The notes under the pieces were generated by a model. The model saw only the letters and a program-made list of their open reading frames with translations, had not been told where the DNA came from and did no database searches. Below, piece by piece: positions 22,500 to 34,125 of a DNA stretch of 64,000 nucleotides (its first letter is position 1; each line of letters opens with the position of its first letter). Position numbers and translations under genes: made by a program. Source of the stretch: Chinchilla lanigera (taxonomy: Eukaryota > Chordata > Mammalia > Rodentia > Chinchillidae); the NCBI RefSeq assembly GCF_000276665.1, contig NW_004955472.1, positions 3,247,033 to 3,311,032 on the forward strand. The letters are read 5' to 3'.

Positions 22500-22918
22500 T
22501 TTAGGTTCTTCACTATAAGGCACATATATATTTATAATGGCTACATCCTCTTGACAAATTGGCCTCTTTATCATTATATAATGACAAAGAATCGCTTTTC
22601 ACAGTTTTTAAATGAAAATCTATAAGTGGATATAAAAGGAGATATCCCATGCCCTTTTGGTTTCCATTTGCATGTAATATATTTTCATCCCTTAATGTGA
22701 AGTCTCTGTGAGTCCTTAAAAAATGAAATGAGTCTCTTGTAGACAACATACAGTTGAGTCTCTTTTCCAATTCATTCAATTACTCTCTATTCTTTTATTA
22801 ATAATTCAGTGATTTAGCATTCAAGATAATTATTGAGAGACAAAAATTTACCACTTTTATTTTGTTGATTTTTTGGTGTGTTTTACAAAATCTTTGTTTT
22901 TTTTCTTCCCTTGCTGTC

Positions 22919-23057
22919 TTCCATCATGGTTTTGTTTGTTTGTTTATTTTTGCTTTTGTTTTTCTTCTGGTACCAGGAATCAAACTCAAGACCTTGCGCT
23001 TGCCGGGCAGGCACTGTGCCGCTGAGCTAAATTCCCAGCCCCATTCCATCATGGTTT
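22919..23057 (-). mobile_element. ID SINE, antisense, with perfect target-site duplication
   Basis: A T-rich tail (22,933-22,970) precedes CTGGTACCAGGAATCAAACT ... GCTGAGCTAAATTCCCAGCC. The 14-base duplication TTCCATCATGGTTT flanks it at 22,919-22,932 and 23,044-23,057. It is inserted into the L1M. Confidence 0.95.
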
Positions 23058-23718
23058 AATGTTTTTCTGTAGTGCTATCCCTTGAATCCTTGTTTACTTT
23101 TGTTTTGTGCTTCTCCTAGAGATTTTTGCTTTGTGGTTTTCAAGAGGCTTGCATATAATGTACTTAGAGCAGCTTTTTTTCAAACTGGTAACAATTTAAT
23201 TTTACACAAAACTGTATACTTTGTATCCCCCCATATATTACGTTTTGATGTGAGAACTTAAATGATTTTGTAATGTGTATCCTTTGACAATTTGTGTTAT
23301 AGTTTTTATTAATAATTTTGTCTATTAACCTTCATACTGAGCAGAAAATACTTCATTCACATCATTACAGTCCGAAGATATTCTGAATATGATTGTTTTA
23401 CTTCTACCATATACTTTCACATATTTCATATTATTAATTAACTACCATTTGTTTTAGATTAAAGAAATCCCATTATCAATTCCTTTTAGACAGGATTAGT
23501 GGTACAAAATTCCCTTAGCTTTCGTTTGTCATGAAAAATTTTTATTTCTCCTTCGTTTCTGGAAGATGGCTTTATTGTGTAAGGTACTGTTAATTGACAA
23601 TACTTTTTCTTCAGTACTTTAAATATATTATCCTCCTCTCTACTCATTTTCAGGGCCTCTGCTGAGAAATTTGCTGATAGTTGTATTACTATTCTTTTAT
23701 ATGTGATATGTTTTTATC

Positions 23719-23880
23719 TTTTTTTTTTTTTTTTTTTTTTTTGAGACAGGGTTTAGCTATGCAGTTCAGGCTGGCCTTGAGCTCACTTTATAGCCCAGGT
23801 TGGTCTCAAACCTACAATGATCCTCCTGCCTCAGTCTCCCAAGGGCTGGGATTGCAAGCATGCTCACTACCCCTGGCTTA
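23719..23880 (-). mobile_element. B1 SINE, antisense
   Basis: A poly-T of more than 20 bases is followed by GAGACAGGGTTTAGCTATGC, GGCTGGCCTTGAGCTCACTT, CCTGCCTCAGTCTCCCAAGG and CTGGGATTGCAAGCATGC. B1 is a 7SL-RNA-derived rodent SINE and this copy carries the rodent internal duplication. Inserted into the L1M. Confidence 0.92.
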
Positions 23881-24111
23881 TCTCTTTATACTCTCAGAGT
23901 TTTTGTCTTTTACTTTTGGTGAAACTCCTTTTAGAGTTGAATTTCACTGGAGACTTCTGCATCCTTTATACCTAGATGTTAGCGTCTAACCCAAGATTAA
24001 AGAAGTTTTTAACACCATTTATTTAAATTTCTACTTCTTTGTCTGCATCTGTCTCTTTGTCTATTTCTGAACTGGGATTTAATTCAGCTACATCTATAGC
24101 CTTTATGCTTT

Positions 24112-24236
24112 TTTCATTTGGAGACAGGATCTCCTTAAGTTACTAAGTTGTGCAGGCTGCACTTGACTTGCAGTCCTCTTTCCTCAACCTCTGGGAACAC
24201 GGGAATTACAAATGTTCACCACCATGCCCAGCTGGT
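24112..24236 (-). mobile_element. B1 SINE, antisense, older copy
   Basis: GGAGACAGGATCTCCTTAAG, GCAGTCCTCTTTCCTCAACC and CACCACCATGCCCAGCTGG match antisense B1. It is more diverged than the 23.7 kb copy. Confidence 0.8.
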
Positions 24237-24795
24237 GTTTTTCTTTTTTTCTTCTGAAACTCCTATTATGCACAAAGTTAGTATTTTGATATTGTCCCAT
24301 AATTACCATGTGCTTTCCTTTTTCATTTCTATTCTTTTGTCTTTTTGCCCCATTGACTGGATAATTTCAATGTTTCAACTTCTAGCTTGCTGATTATTTC
24401 TTCTTCTTGATCAAGTCTTCTGTTCAAACTTTTTATTGAATTTTTCAGTTCAGTTATTATATTCTTTGTCTTTAAGATTTCTATTTGCTTGTTTCTATTA
24501 TTTGTATAACTTTTCAAACTTTTAGCTTTGTGCAATGGTTTCCAAATTTCACATAATTTTCTACCAGTATATTGTTATAGTGTATTGAACTTCTTTAAGA
24601 GGATCCACTGATGAATTTATTCTCAGTTATTTTGTAGAGCTCTACTTATTTTAAGCCTATTGTTAGAGCTTTATTAATTTCTTTTGAAGGTTTCATGATT
24701 TCTTGATTGTTTTGTAAATCTCCTGTACTTGTATTGTTGTTTGCACATTTGAGGAAATATTTTCCTCTTTTGATCTTTATAGGTATTGTCAGGTG

Positions 24796-25326
24796 TGATG
24801 GTTAATCTTGATTATCAACTCGGTTGGTTTGAGAGGTGCCTGGGAGATTAATTAGGAAAGCGCACTTTGGGTGTGTGCATAGATTATGAGGGTTTAAACT
24901 TGGGGATGGTATGTGGTTCTTGGCCCCTTCCTCTCTGGCTCTTCCTCTGATCGCTGCTTCCCTGACGCCATGAGTTGAGCAGCTTTTATCCACCACATCC
25001 TCTGTCATGATGCACACCCTTCTGTCATGGTGCACATCATTCTGTCATGATGCACAGCCTCTGTCATGATGCACATCCTCTGTCATGATGCACATACTTC
25101 TGTCATGGTGCACATCCTTCTGTCATGGTGCACATCCTTCTGTCATGATGCACATCCTCTGTCATGATGCACATCCTTCTGTCATGGTGCACACCCTCTG
25201 TCATGATGCTTCTGCCTTAGAGTCAGATGAACACGAAACCTCAGGAACTGTGAGCCAAAATGAGTCCTTTGTTTTTGAGTGTCCTATGTCAGGTATTTTG
25301 ACCAGTAAAGGAAAATCTGACTAATG
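24796..25326 (+). mobile_element. URR1-like non-autonomous hAT element, copy A
   Basis: GGTTAATCTTGATTATCAAC at the left and GAGCCAAAATGAGTCC ... TCAGGTATTTTGACCAGTAA at the right are the two ends of the rodent URR1-type repeat as I remember it. The middle contains CTTGGCCCCTTCCTCTCTGG, CGCCATGAGTTGAGCAGC and then an expanded minisatellite. It interrupts the antisense L1M. Confidence 0.65.
25001..25209. repeat. 19/20-bp minisatellite, about 11 units
   Basis: Units begin TCTGTCATG(A/G)TGCACA and end TCCT, TCC, CCCT or similar. Starts are at 25001, 25021, 25041, 25060, 25079, 25099, 25119, 25139, 25158, 25178 and 25197 (last one partial). Two unit types alternate (CATGATG and CATGGTG), and lengths switch between 19 and 20 bases. 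The array grew from one such segment in the URR1-like element. Confidence 0.95.
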
Positions 25327-26619
25327 CATTTGTTAATATTAGACTTTCAAAATTTAGCCTAGCTGATGATTCTGGAAGGGTCAGTTCATGTGTAACCCAC
25401 ACAGGTGGAGCTTGTTATGGGTTCTCTAATTGGTTAGGTCACTGCCTTTGCTCTGATGTCAGATGGGCCTGCTGGCAAAGTGCCAGGCCACTGGGTGGGA
25501 TATGCTCTTAGTGAGAGCTGCTGACTGGATAGTATAACGGTTTCTGCTCTCAGGATATAGTCACTGGCCTGGAAGCTTTGCTCTTTGCGATATGTGGCTG
25601 GGCCAGTCTACAGGTTGTGCTTCAAGGTTGGTGTCATTGCTGCTTGTGACAGGCAGGGTAAGAAGCTATGTTCTTTAGAAATGCATAATTGAGGATTTCC
25701 TCCTTGTCAGGGCAGAGCTAGGGGCTCTGAGTTGAGCAGCTGTGTGACTTCTTATACTCTCTGAAATGGGTGGATGTGGGCATCTCCTGTCTTAGCAGAT
25801 TGATTGGGTAGAATTTTGGCTGAGTGGAACTTCTGCTTGTCTTCATTAATTGATCAGGATCCCCTATCCTTCTCTGAAATTGGTGGAGGTGAGCATCTCT
25901 GTTCTTGTGTAGGGCCTCTGCAGTGGGCTCTAAGGTGGGGTATGGTGTCTAGTCTAAAGACTTTCAGCTGTTTATGAAAGCAGCCAGTCCAGCTTTGCAG
26001 ATAGACTATGAAGTCTGACTGGTGCCTCTGATTACATGCCCCACCTGGCAGGAACATAGCTGTACCACCAGCACTCATTAGTAACTCTGACCTCTGCCTG
26101 CTTTCCTTGTTTCTACCTGACCTCAGGAAGTCTTTGCTGGGCTGTTTCCACCAGGGGTCTCCATGACTAAAGTAGGCTTCCTGGAAAGCCCTTCAGAGTG
26201 CTAGGGAAGATGGATGGCTGTTTCTGGTTTTTGTTTCTCAATAGCACCATGGGCTCAAAGAAATTCTTTCCATCTGATGTCGTGCTGACGTCAGATGGGT
26301 AAGGGAGAAGGACCGTGAGGTTGAAGTAAGACCATTCTTCTTCTATTTCAGCCTTCATGTATTCTGCAGACCATGAGGCTCTCTCAGGTTTACTGCCAAG
26401 TGTTGTAGTTTCCTGAAAGAGGTTCTGGTTTGTGGAAAGTTGTTAGCTGAACCTTCTGTGCAGAAGGAGGAGTGAGACTTCCTATATTGCTATCCTGCTG
26501 ACATCACCAGTTCATCAGTCTTTGCCCCATATTTTCGAGGCTCTGTTTTTAAGTGAACGTGTAAATTGTAGTGTATTCTTGGAGGATTGGCAGTCACCAT
26601 TATTGCTTTTGTGAAGAGG

Positions 26620-28120
26620 ACTGATATTAAAATAGTAACTCCAATTTTCATCTATTTAACTTTTTCATAGATTTTCTCTACTCTTTTCATCTATGTCTTT
26701 AAATTTAAACTAGATTTCTTATAGACAGCATACTTTGATCTGACTTCTTTGCCTGTGCTGAATATTGTTATCTTAATTTTTCTGTTTGAGTCATCATTCA
26801 TATTTAATGCAATTATTGATATGGTTGAATTAAAATCTCCCATCTGTTAGCTAGTTTCCATTTCTGCCATCTGCGTTTTGCTTCCCGACTCCCTTTTCTG
26901 CCTGGAACATTTTTCATGATTCTATTTTGTTTCCTTGGCCAACCTACATTTCTTTTAAAATATGTTCTAATGGATAACCCAGGGCTTATGATATACATAT
27001 TTATCTAATAATAATCTGTCTTCAGAATGACATTGTATTACTTCATACATAATGAGGACATTGCAATAATAGATTCTCAGTTTGTATTTCCTGTTTTTTT
27101 GTGCTATTGTCATACCTTTCACCTTTTTATGTTCAGTAAACATATAGTGCTATTGCTATTATTTTTGCTTTGGATCTAGGAAAAATAAAAATAATTAGGT
27201 TACTTTTACCTTCATCTATTCTATTTCCTATATTTTTGTAAATCCATTTTCTAATCTGACATATTATTTTTGCCTGAAGATGTTTCACATTAACAGTGGA
27301 TCTTCTATCAATAAATTCCCTCAGGCTTTGTCTGAAAAGTTTTTGTTTTCCTTCATTTTTGAGGGGCATTTTTGGGTGAATAAGGAATTCTAGGCTCACA
27401 GCTTTTTCTTTCACCACTTTCATGATACTGTCTTCTGGCTCAGATGTTCCTGAAAAAAAGTCTGCTATAATTTTTGATAATTTTAGTTTTTATCAGTATA
27501 TGCTTGTGATATATAATGATTGTGTTCATTGTGGAGAGTTGGTATATGTATGCTGTTTTATGCTTCCTATCTCTCCTCCCTCCTCCCATCTGCTGTAATT
27601 TTATCTTTATTCCTTTTATATCTGGTTGTCTTTTAAGGGTTTCTTACTTTCTCTGTTTTTAGCAGTTTGCATATGGTATTTCTAGTTTGTACAACATTAT
27701 TTATCATGTCTGGTGTGCTCTGAGCTTGAATGTTTTTTTATGGTTGTCATTACTTTTGGAAAACTCTTAGTTTTATTTTTTCAATTGTATTTTTCACCCC
27801 TTTCTGCCTTCTTGTCCTCTAGAACATTGCCTCCCAGCTTTTGGATTTTCTCTTCTTTTTAAATCTTTTGTTCACTTTTTTCTTGCTGAATTTCAGTTTG
27901 AGTAATTGCTATTGACCTTTCTCTAAGTCTACTTATTCTTTCTTAGCTGTATGTAGACTATTAATGAGATGTTGAAGATTTTATCTGTTACTGATTTCCT
28001 CATTTCTATCGTCTCTTTGATGAAATTACTTCTCTGATCTTGGATGTCTTCTACCTTTCTATTAGAACCTTTAATGTTTTAATCAAAGTTGTTTTAAATT
28101 CCCTGTCAAACAGTTCCTAT
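26620..28120 (-). mobile_element. Second L1M-type LINE block, antisense
   Basis: It repeats the order of the 22.5-24.8 kb block: AGATTTCTTATAGACAGCAT (ORF2 5' region), CCAGGGCTTATGATATACA and GAATAAGGAATTCTAGGCTC (inter-ORF), then TTGGATTTTCTCTTCTTTTT and TGTTTTAATCAAAGTTGTTT (ORF1/5' side). Dead. It lies immediately left to right after the first block's 5' UTR in the same orientation, so two L1M-type copies stand in tandem. Confidence 0.65.
27478..27592 (-). mobile_element. Rodent L1 3' UTR fragment, antisense
   Basis: TTATCAGTATATGCTTGTGATATATAATGA with CCTCCCTCCTCCCATCTGC resembles antisense L1 3' UTR. It interrupts the L1M block and is similar to 18,905-19,015 and 28,875-28,980. Confidence 0.45.
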
Positions 28121-28655
28121 GTCTGACGGAGACGCAGGGATTTGCATAAGGGCTTAAGAAGCGCTCTGAGCTGCTTATCACTGTGTAAGTTTACAGAGAA
28201 CATCACAGGCCAGCAAGCTCCCTTGGCCAGCTTTCCAGGAGTGAAACTGAAATTATTAAACAGAAATACCCTGGCACTCTCTCTGGTAGAAAGTGATTCT
28301 CACTAGAATACTCACAATGGTAAGCCTCATTCTACAACTCTAAGTTCATAATCTCTTCATCAGGAAGGCTTTATCTGTTCCCTAGTTTTTAGTAAATGTT
28401 CTGAGCAGTAGTCTAAGTGTAATAGAAGTATAACTTCTTTTTAACCCAATTTGCTAAAAATGTTTTTTCCTGTCATAATCTTTCCTCACTAACTTCTATA
28501 GGCAATATTTACTTAGAAAATATTTCTAAGGCTCAAGTTTATGCCTAGACAATTAACTTCAAGTTTAAAAAAAAACAACAGGATTGTTTTAAACCTCTAA
28601 ATCAGTAAAAAAATGACATGGGAGGCTTTGAGAAATAAACACATACCTCTGTCCC
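28121..28655. other. Unique sequence, nothing recognised
   Basis: No gene or definite repeat recognised. Confidence 0.4.
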
Positions 28656-28750
28656 TCTCTCTCTCTCTCTCTCTGTGTGTGTCTCTGTCTCTCTGTTGCC
28701 CAGGCTGGCCTTGAACTCCTGGGTTGAAGAAATCCTCTTGCCTTCACTTT
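28656..28750 (-). mobile_element. (CT)n plus B1 fragment, antisense
   Basis: A CT/GT-rich run (28,656-28,694) leads into GTTGCCCAGGCTGGCCTTGA and CTCCTGGGTTGAAGAAATCC, an antisense B1 piece missing both ends. Confidence 0.75.
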
Positions 28751-28874
28751 TAGTAGCTCCACAGTGCCTGTCGACAATTCTTTTCTAAAAGACTTGGGAT
28801 ATTTTGCTGATCTTGATATTGGGAATCTTGATATTCTTCCCAAGGCTTTTCCCCCTAATGGTGCATGTATGTTT

Positions 28875-28980
28875 AATTTTTTTATTAGTATATGTTTGCA
28901 GTACATAATGTTTATATTCCTCGTGTGAAATTGGTACATGAACATAACACATCTTAGTTCCTTTTTTCATCCCTTTCTCA
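28875..28980 (-). mobile_element. L1 3' UTR fragment, antisense
   Basis: TTTTTATTAGTATATGTTTG, CAGTACATAATGTTTATATT and GAAATTGGTACATGAACAT resemble antisense rodent L1 3' UTR text, a related form of the 27.5 kb fragment. Confidence 0.5.
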
Positions 28981-30443
28981 CTTGAGAAACATTTATCTCC
29001 TTACTTTTGCCATGTTAATAATTTAAGCTTTACTTCACAAAGTATTCATGTATCCACCCATCTATCTACCCACTTATTCACTCACCTATTCACTTACTTG
29101 TCAAACTTCTTCTGAATGTTGATAATCAAATAGTTCATGAATAATACAAGGAGGTTGTAAGAGGTTTGTAATTTCCTAGAGGTGATAAGAAATAATAATA
29201 CATGATAGTACACAACAAAGAGTGACATTCTCATTGCTTCTTAGAAATAGAGACTGCGTAGAGCACCTGTTTGCCTTTTCAGTAGGTAACTACTTTCCTG
29301 TACGCATTCTCTCCTGTGTTCAGTTGTACACCATACACTCATTCAGAAGGAGACTGTGGGAGCCCTTGCATCTTCTCTGGGGTTAGTGATCTTTCCCTCA
29401 TGTACATGGATGACTCTAATATTTATGAAAGCTACAAGTGCCAGTGGGGAGCTCTGACCCTGAAGTTGTTAGAAGGCATTTGAACAGCTTTTCAGTGAAG
29501 ACTAATGATTTGAGAAAAGAAAAAAACTTGGTCTGCCAGTTGGAAGTCAACTTGAAGGGCTACAACAGAAGAAGACCACCGAGGGTGCTTCATGGGCAAG
29601 GTACGTTTGAGGAATTTGTGTTGGAGCTGAAGTTTTGATGAATTACATGGATAATGTTACTGGCAGAAAGTTGTCAAAGTCTGAGCATAACAACTGAGAA
29701 AATAATGAGGGTCATTATTCCAAAATGCCAAAGCACACCTACACTCTGTCTGCCCAAGACAGTAGTAAGACAATTCACTTTTCTGGGTTAATTTCATTTG
29801 CCAAGGTAGAAAGAAAACTATCCCTAGAGGAACTGTGTTGTAAAGAGGATGCAGATAGTACTTCTGACAAAGACAGTCTTTCAAACTTCTTTGAGCATAA
29901 GACCCTGAAGTTAAACAGAGCTTTATTCTCTGCTTTGTGGTCTTCGTCTTCTCTGGGTTGAGATGGAAAATCAGATGGAAGAATGAAGTAGGTAGAGGCT
30001 CAGCCCGGGAAGTTTAGGTATTCCTCCGCACCTACTGAGCTTTGATCTTTCCCACAATACTACTGAGACAAATTGCACAGTTCTATTTCCTTTAGAGTCT
30101 GCTTGTTCTCACCATGGCTGAGAAGCCTACACCTATTTACCTCTAAGGTTCCGACATGGCTCTCTGTATGATGCAGCACACCATTTGGTGCTATATCCAA
30201 GAATCGCTTACTTCCTTGGTCATTGTAGTGATCCGGGACTTCAGACACTCAGCTGCCTTCATGCTGTAGAATGCTTCAGGAAGAACCAGGGATGGTGCTT
30301 TTATCTTCACAATTAAAATGCTCTGTCTTTCCCCAGGTATTAGCACTCACTACCTCAGAAAGCCATCACCTGAGAAGGGATCTGTACCCAAAGTCCTCAT
30401 CTTTCAGAGCAAGCTGTGTTGCAGTCAGGGCTTGCAAGGGAAT
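28981..30443. other. Unique sequence, nothing definite
   Basis: No repeat recognised. A 66-codon + frame (29,438-29,638) and a 78-codon + frame (29,725-29,961) lie close together. Their Glu/Lys/Asp-rich text could be an eroded pseudogene, but I recognise no family. Confidence 0.35.
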
Positions 30444-30444
30444 A

Positions 30445-31032
30445 TATTTAATACAGGACACATAATGTACAGGATTATTTTATAATAATCACCCAAAAAG
30501 TCAAGTGCAGAAGAGTACAGGAGATCTGTTTAGGCACCAGAGACCCAAAGAATCCAGCTGAAGGCCTGGATCCCATGCAGTGTCCTGCATGAGTCCAGCT
30601 GGAGGTCTGGAGCCCACGACAATGTCTCATGAAAGTCTGTATCAAGGATCTGCACTGGGAAGGCCCAAAGGTCAGTGATGGAAACTAGAAAGTCTGCACC
30701 AGTGGGATGAAGGATCTGTGCCAGCAGGCTGAGGATCTGCACTGGAGCCAGGAAGTGACACTCAAGGTAAGGACCGGAGATCCCCTGAAGAGAACTGCAG
30801 CCATCCTCAGTGACAGTGAGGACACGAGCTCCTCTGAAATGAGAGCATTTGAGTTCCTATGCGGAAAGCCAGCATGAAAATCTTCTCCAGGAGAACCAAC
30901 AGCACCCTCTTCCCCTCCAGTTCTCTTTTTATGCTGTTGTCAACGCCCCTCAGGTGGGCCCTCCACACCGAGCACCACGCTGACTCAATTTAGCCGTGTG
31001 CCACAAGTTGACCGTTAGTTGACCCACCACAA
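30445..31032 (-). mobile_element. Lineage-specific LTR-like repeat, copy 2
   Basis: Co-linear with 16,617-17,542 in the same orientation, without the ID insertion and without the internal duplication of copy 1. The minus strand has a TATA-like CATAAAAAG at 30,925-30,933, consistent with an LTR promoter pointing left. AGCACCACGCTGACTCAATT at the right end matches the end of copy 1. No coding sequence lies beside it. Confidence 0.6.
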
Positions 31033-31149
31033 GCTGTTTTGCTATTCTGGCCTGGGGACAAGGCTGCGCTAATGTGAGTCTAAGCAGTTACTAGGAGGAG
31101 CTTGGAGAGATGGTCTGGTTTCTGTTTTTTGGGTTTTTTGATGGAGGGG

Positions 31150-31222
31150 AGGACTAGGGATTGAACATAGGACTTCATACATGCTAAGCAAAAGCTCTAT
31201 TACTGAGTATACTGTGAACCTC
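31150..31222 (-). mobile_element. ID-related SINE, antisense, diverged
   Basis: GGACTAGGGATTGAACATAG, ATACATGCTAAGCAAAAGCTC and ATTACTGAGTATACTGTGAACC follow the antisense ID pattern (GGGGATTGAACnnAGG ... CTACCACTGAGCTA) with many changes. Older than the other ID copies. Confidence 0.65.
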
Positions 31223-31679
31223 AGTTTATGTGTTAATTGCTATTTCTTTTTTTCTTCTTTAAATGTGAAATTTAGAATTGTTCATTAGAACAATTTTCCC
31301 TCAGTAATATTTTTGGCAGGCTGTACGTATATGTTCTCACTTGCATTTCATGAAAATTATTGAAGTTAACACACTTAAGGTTAGAAATAAGAAATATTAT
31401 GTAAGGTTTAGGATATGACATGGTAGTAGAAAATAACTGCACATAAGGAGAGAAGTGCTTTTCAAGTTTTGGATTTGGGCAAAGCAAATTCTGAATGATT
31501 ATAATTCCCTGGGTATTTCAACAGAAAGTTGTTCTGAAGTATAAAAGGAGAAGAAATTGTAGGTATAATATCTATTCATAACAACATTTAATTTCTACTC
31601 CTAATATTGAACTACATATAGATTTATCCCATTTATTATCTCATTTAATTTACAAAATAATTCTAGCCATTAAATATTA
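31223..31679. other. AT-rich unique sequence
   Basis: No gene recognised. TTATCTCATTTAATTTACAA (from about 31,636) could be a MIR remnant. Confidence 0.35.
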
Positions 31680-31800
31680 CTTAGAGAACAAAAGAATCAA
31701 GATATACCATGTACAGATACAAATTCCCTATAATGAATGTGGTCATTATGTGTAGCTAAATTGTATCAATAAACTTAAATTAAAAAATACCCAAAATATA
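31680..31800 (+). mobile_element. L1 3' end fragment, sense
   Basis: AAGATATACCATGTACAGATAC, GAATGTGGTCATTATG and TGTATCAATAAACTTAAATT followed by an A-rich tail parallel the 3' terminus of the L1 at 46.4-46.5 kb. Short and inactive. Confidence 0.45.
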
Positions 31801-32077
31801 AAAAAACAAATTCAGAGCCAAAAAACCCTCTGAATCATTCCATAGTGTGTACATATTTCAGAAAAATTGTACATGATAAATAAATGCAGTTGTTATTTGT
31901 CAAATAAAAATATACATTTTAAAGGTTTATAAAAATTAAGCTATTTGACAAAAGCTCTGTCACACATATTTTAATCAAGTCGGAACTCACAGGTAGACTG
32001 TTATGCCGTTAACTACATTAGGTTGTCTCCTCAGTGAAGTTAATTCAGTGTTGTCAGCCCCCTTGGGGGGGACCCAT

Positions 32078-32315
32078 NNNNNNNNNNNNNNNNNNNNNNN
32101 NNNNNNNNNNNNNNNNNNNNNNNNNNNNNNNNNNNNNNNNNNNNNNNNNNNNNNNNNNNNNNNNNNNNNNNNNNNNNNNNNNNNNNNNNNNNNNNNNNNN
32201 NNNNNNNNNNNNNNNNNNNNNNNNNNNNNNNNNNNNNNNNNNNNNNNNNNNNNNNNNNNNNNNNNNNNNNNNNNNNNNNNNNNNNNNNNNNNNNNNNNNN
32301 NNNNNNNNNNNNNNN
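32078..32315. other. Assembly gap (238 N)
   Basis: The run of N occupies 32,078-32,315. The left flank ends in a G-run (CCCCCTTGGGGGGGACCCAT), so the unread stretch may be GC-rich. Frames crossing the gap are meaningless. Confidence 1.
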
Positions 32316-32609
32316 GTCCCTGAGCTAGACCAGCGGGGTCACATCCTCAGGTGTCCTGAGACACCTCTGAGCTTTGAAGCAGTAAGTGGTTTTCCGCAAG
32401 TGTTGAAAAGCGAAGCAAAGCCATACTACCTTAGAATCTCGTTAGTCTTTAGCAGCTAGATTTTGGCATTTCTTGCTTCAATAGCTGAAGGCAGGATTAT
32501 TCACATATTTCACCACATTGGACGGAATTGCGAGAGTGCCAGGCATGTACTGCTTTGGGTTTACTGTTTCTTTGGTTTGCTTTGCTCAGGAGGTCATTTT
32601 TACCCTGAG

Positions 32610-32610
<1 letters not shown>

Positions 32611-32652
<42 letters not shown>
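32611..32652. repeat. (TG)n microsatellite
   Basis: About 20 TG units with one early GC interruption, followed by a TATGCATATGTATG tail. Probably polymorphic. Confidence 0.95.
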
Positions 32653-32654
<2 letters not shown>

Positions 32655-33969
32655 CATATGTATGGATGCCAGATTAAAAAATTTTTTTTTAAATTCTGGT
32701 AGTACAATGGATGGCAAATAATCGACCAAAGTGTCATAATGGGATAAGTTAATGTAAAATGAGAGAATAAGAGAGCTTAATTTTGCATTTCCATTTTGGA
32801 ATTATTTTAGACTCCGTTTCCTCAATTTAGTTTTGCTGTATATTTTAATTGAGTATTTTTTAACCTTTTTCTTTCACCAGCAAAAGCATTTATAGCCCAC
32901 TGATGCCACAAATGTGAAAGCAAGTTGTGTAACTTTGGGTAGTTTTGAATTTGTAGTGAAATTACATATATACATTTATATCATTTGAACAAAGGGATCA
33001 ATAAAGCAAAATATTTAAAGAGGTTATCTCTTGATAGTAATAGGATGTGGGATTTGTACATTTTTATTTCGCTGTGCTTACTTTTCCCTCCAAAATTATT
33101 TTCAATGAGTATATAATATTTCACAATTAGTTAAATGTGTTATATTTTAAATAGCTTTGTAAGAATAGTGTTCTAAAATTTCTTTGCAGAAAGTATTTCT
33201 GTTGGGCTGAAGGAACTTTTAATAATGATATATGTAATTTTGGAACTAAAGATAGGATTTAAAAATTGCTTTTGACTATGTGTTGACCGCTCACATTTGA
33301 ACACCCAGTAAAACAAACGTTTCTTGAAAATCATAATAAAGTCCGTGCATCTTTCTCATCCCTTTCAGAAGGGTAAAATCCTAATATTTGTGATTATAAG
33401 CAATGGATTCGCTAACAATAGCAATCAGCTTTATATTTTTTTCTAAAAAGAGCCCTATATTCTTAAGTAAATCAAAATCTGCAAAGTGAAGAGAGTCTAA
33501 GTAAGTCACACATCGCATAGACATTGATCCTGCAGGTCCTGATTATCCAGTTAAACCACATTCTTGTAACTTTCAGGAAGATCAGGTTTGTTTCTAGCAA
33601 AACCCACTCATTTAAAGAAATGTCTTTATTGTCTATATGAATAACACTTTTTAAGGCTGTGAGTGTATAACCTGTACCACCATGTGCGGCAGTCCTGAAT
33701 GCTAAGGAATTCATCCTCAACTTGAAATGGCCAATAAATTAAGATCATGAGCACTGGTTTTGGACTTGCATAATTTAAAATGCCTGCAGATGGTTAGAAA
33801 CATCTTTAGATTCTGCATTACAGATGATTTCACTTAAATTCTGTTATGGTACTGAGTGATGTATGGATGTATGAATAATTATTACTCTCAAAGGTTAGCA
33901 ATTTTTTCATTCACACTAAATTCACTGTTTCTACATTAAAATATGATTGAATACATTTTTAGATGTGGA
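32653..33969. other. Unique AT-rich block, nothing recognised
   Basis: No interspersed repeat recognised in about 1.3 kb. It is a candidate for constrained non-coding sequence only because of its clean, repeat-free state. Confidence 0.4.
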
Positions 33970-34125
33970 AAATGATAATAGCTGGCATTTAATCCTTATA
34001 ATACTATTTCCTCATTTTGCAAGTGAGCAAACTGAGCCTCAGGAATGTTAATGTGCTGAAGGTCACACGGTTTTCAGGTGACAGTGGCAAGATTCAGGTC
34101 TGGGCTGCTCTGTGAGCTGGAGGAC
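33970..34125 (-). mobile_element. MIR SINE, antisense
   Basis: TCCTCATTTTGCAAGTGAGC, AAACTGAGCCTCAGGAATGT, GAAGGTCACACGG and AAGATTCAGGTCTGGGCTG match the reverse complement of the MIR core and its tRNA-like part in order. Confidence 0.85.

Larger units (their letters stand above)
22500..26610 (-). mobile_element. L1M-type LINE, antisense, 5' half with 5' UTR
   Basis: Read rightward this is antisense L1: ORF2 endonuclease-region text (AAATGAGTCTCTTGTAGACA, 22,500-22,870), then inter-ORF and ORF1 text (TGGATAATTTCAATGTTTCA, CAGTTCAGTTATTATATTCT; 23,060-24,790), then 5' UTR-like GC-richer text with CAGGCAGGG and GGCTGAGTGG-type words (25,330-26,600). It has been hit by an ID, two B1s and a URR1-like element. 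All reading frames are destroyed. A HAL1-type element is an alternative for the ORF1 part. Confidence 0.65.

Noticed and set aside
25001..25209. CRISPR-like array
   Set aside because: Units are directly contiguous with no spacers, and the context is a rodent transposon.
29438..29961. Adjacent frames that might be a transposase or processed pseudogene
   Set aside because: Charged composition is suggestive, but I could not identify a family or frameshifted continuity.
16617..31032. Two same-orientation LTR-like copies as the ends of one provirus
   Set aside because: Spacing of about 13.7 kb is too large, the interval is filled with unrelated L1M, SINEs and unique DNA, and there is no gag, pol or env-like sequence.
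32003..32459. Frames of 106 and 141 codons across the N run
   Set aside because: They consist largely of unread bases.
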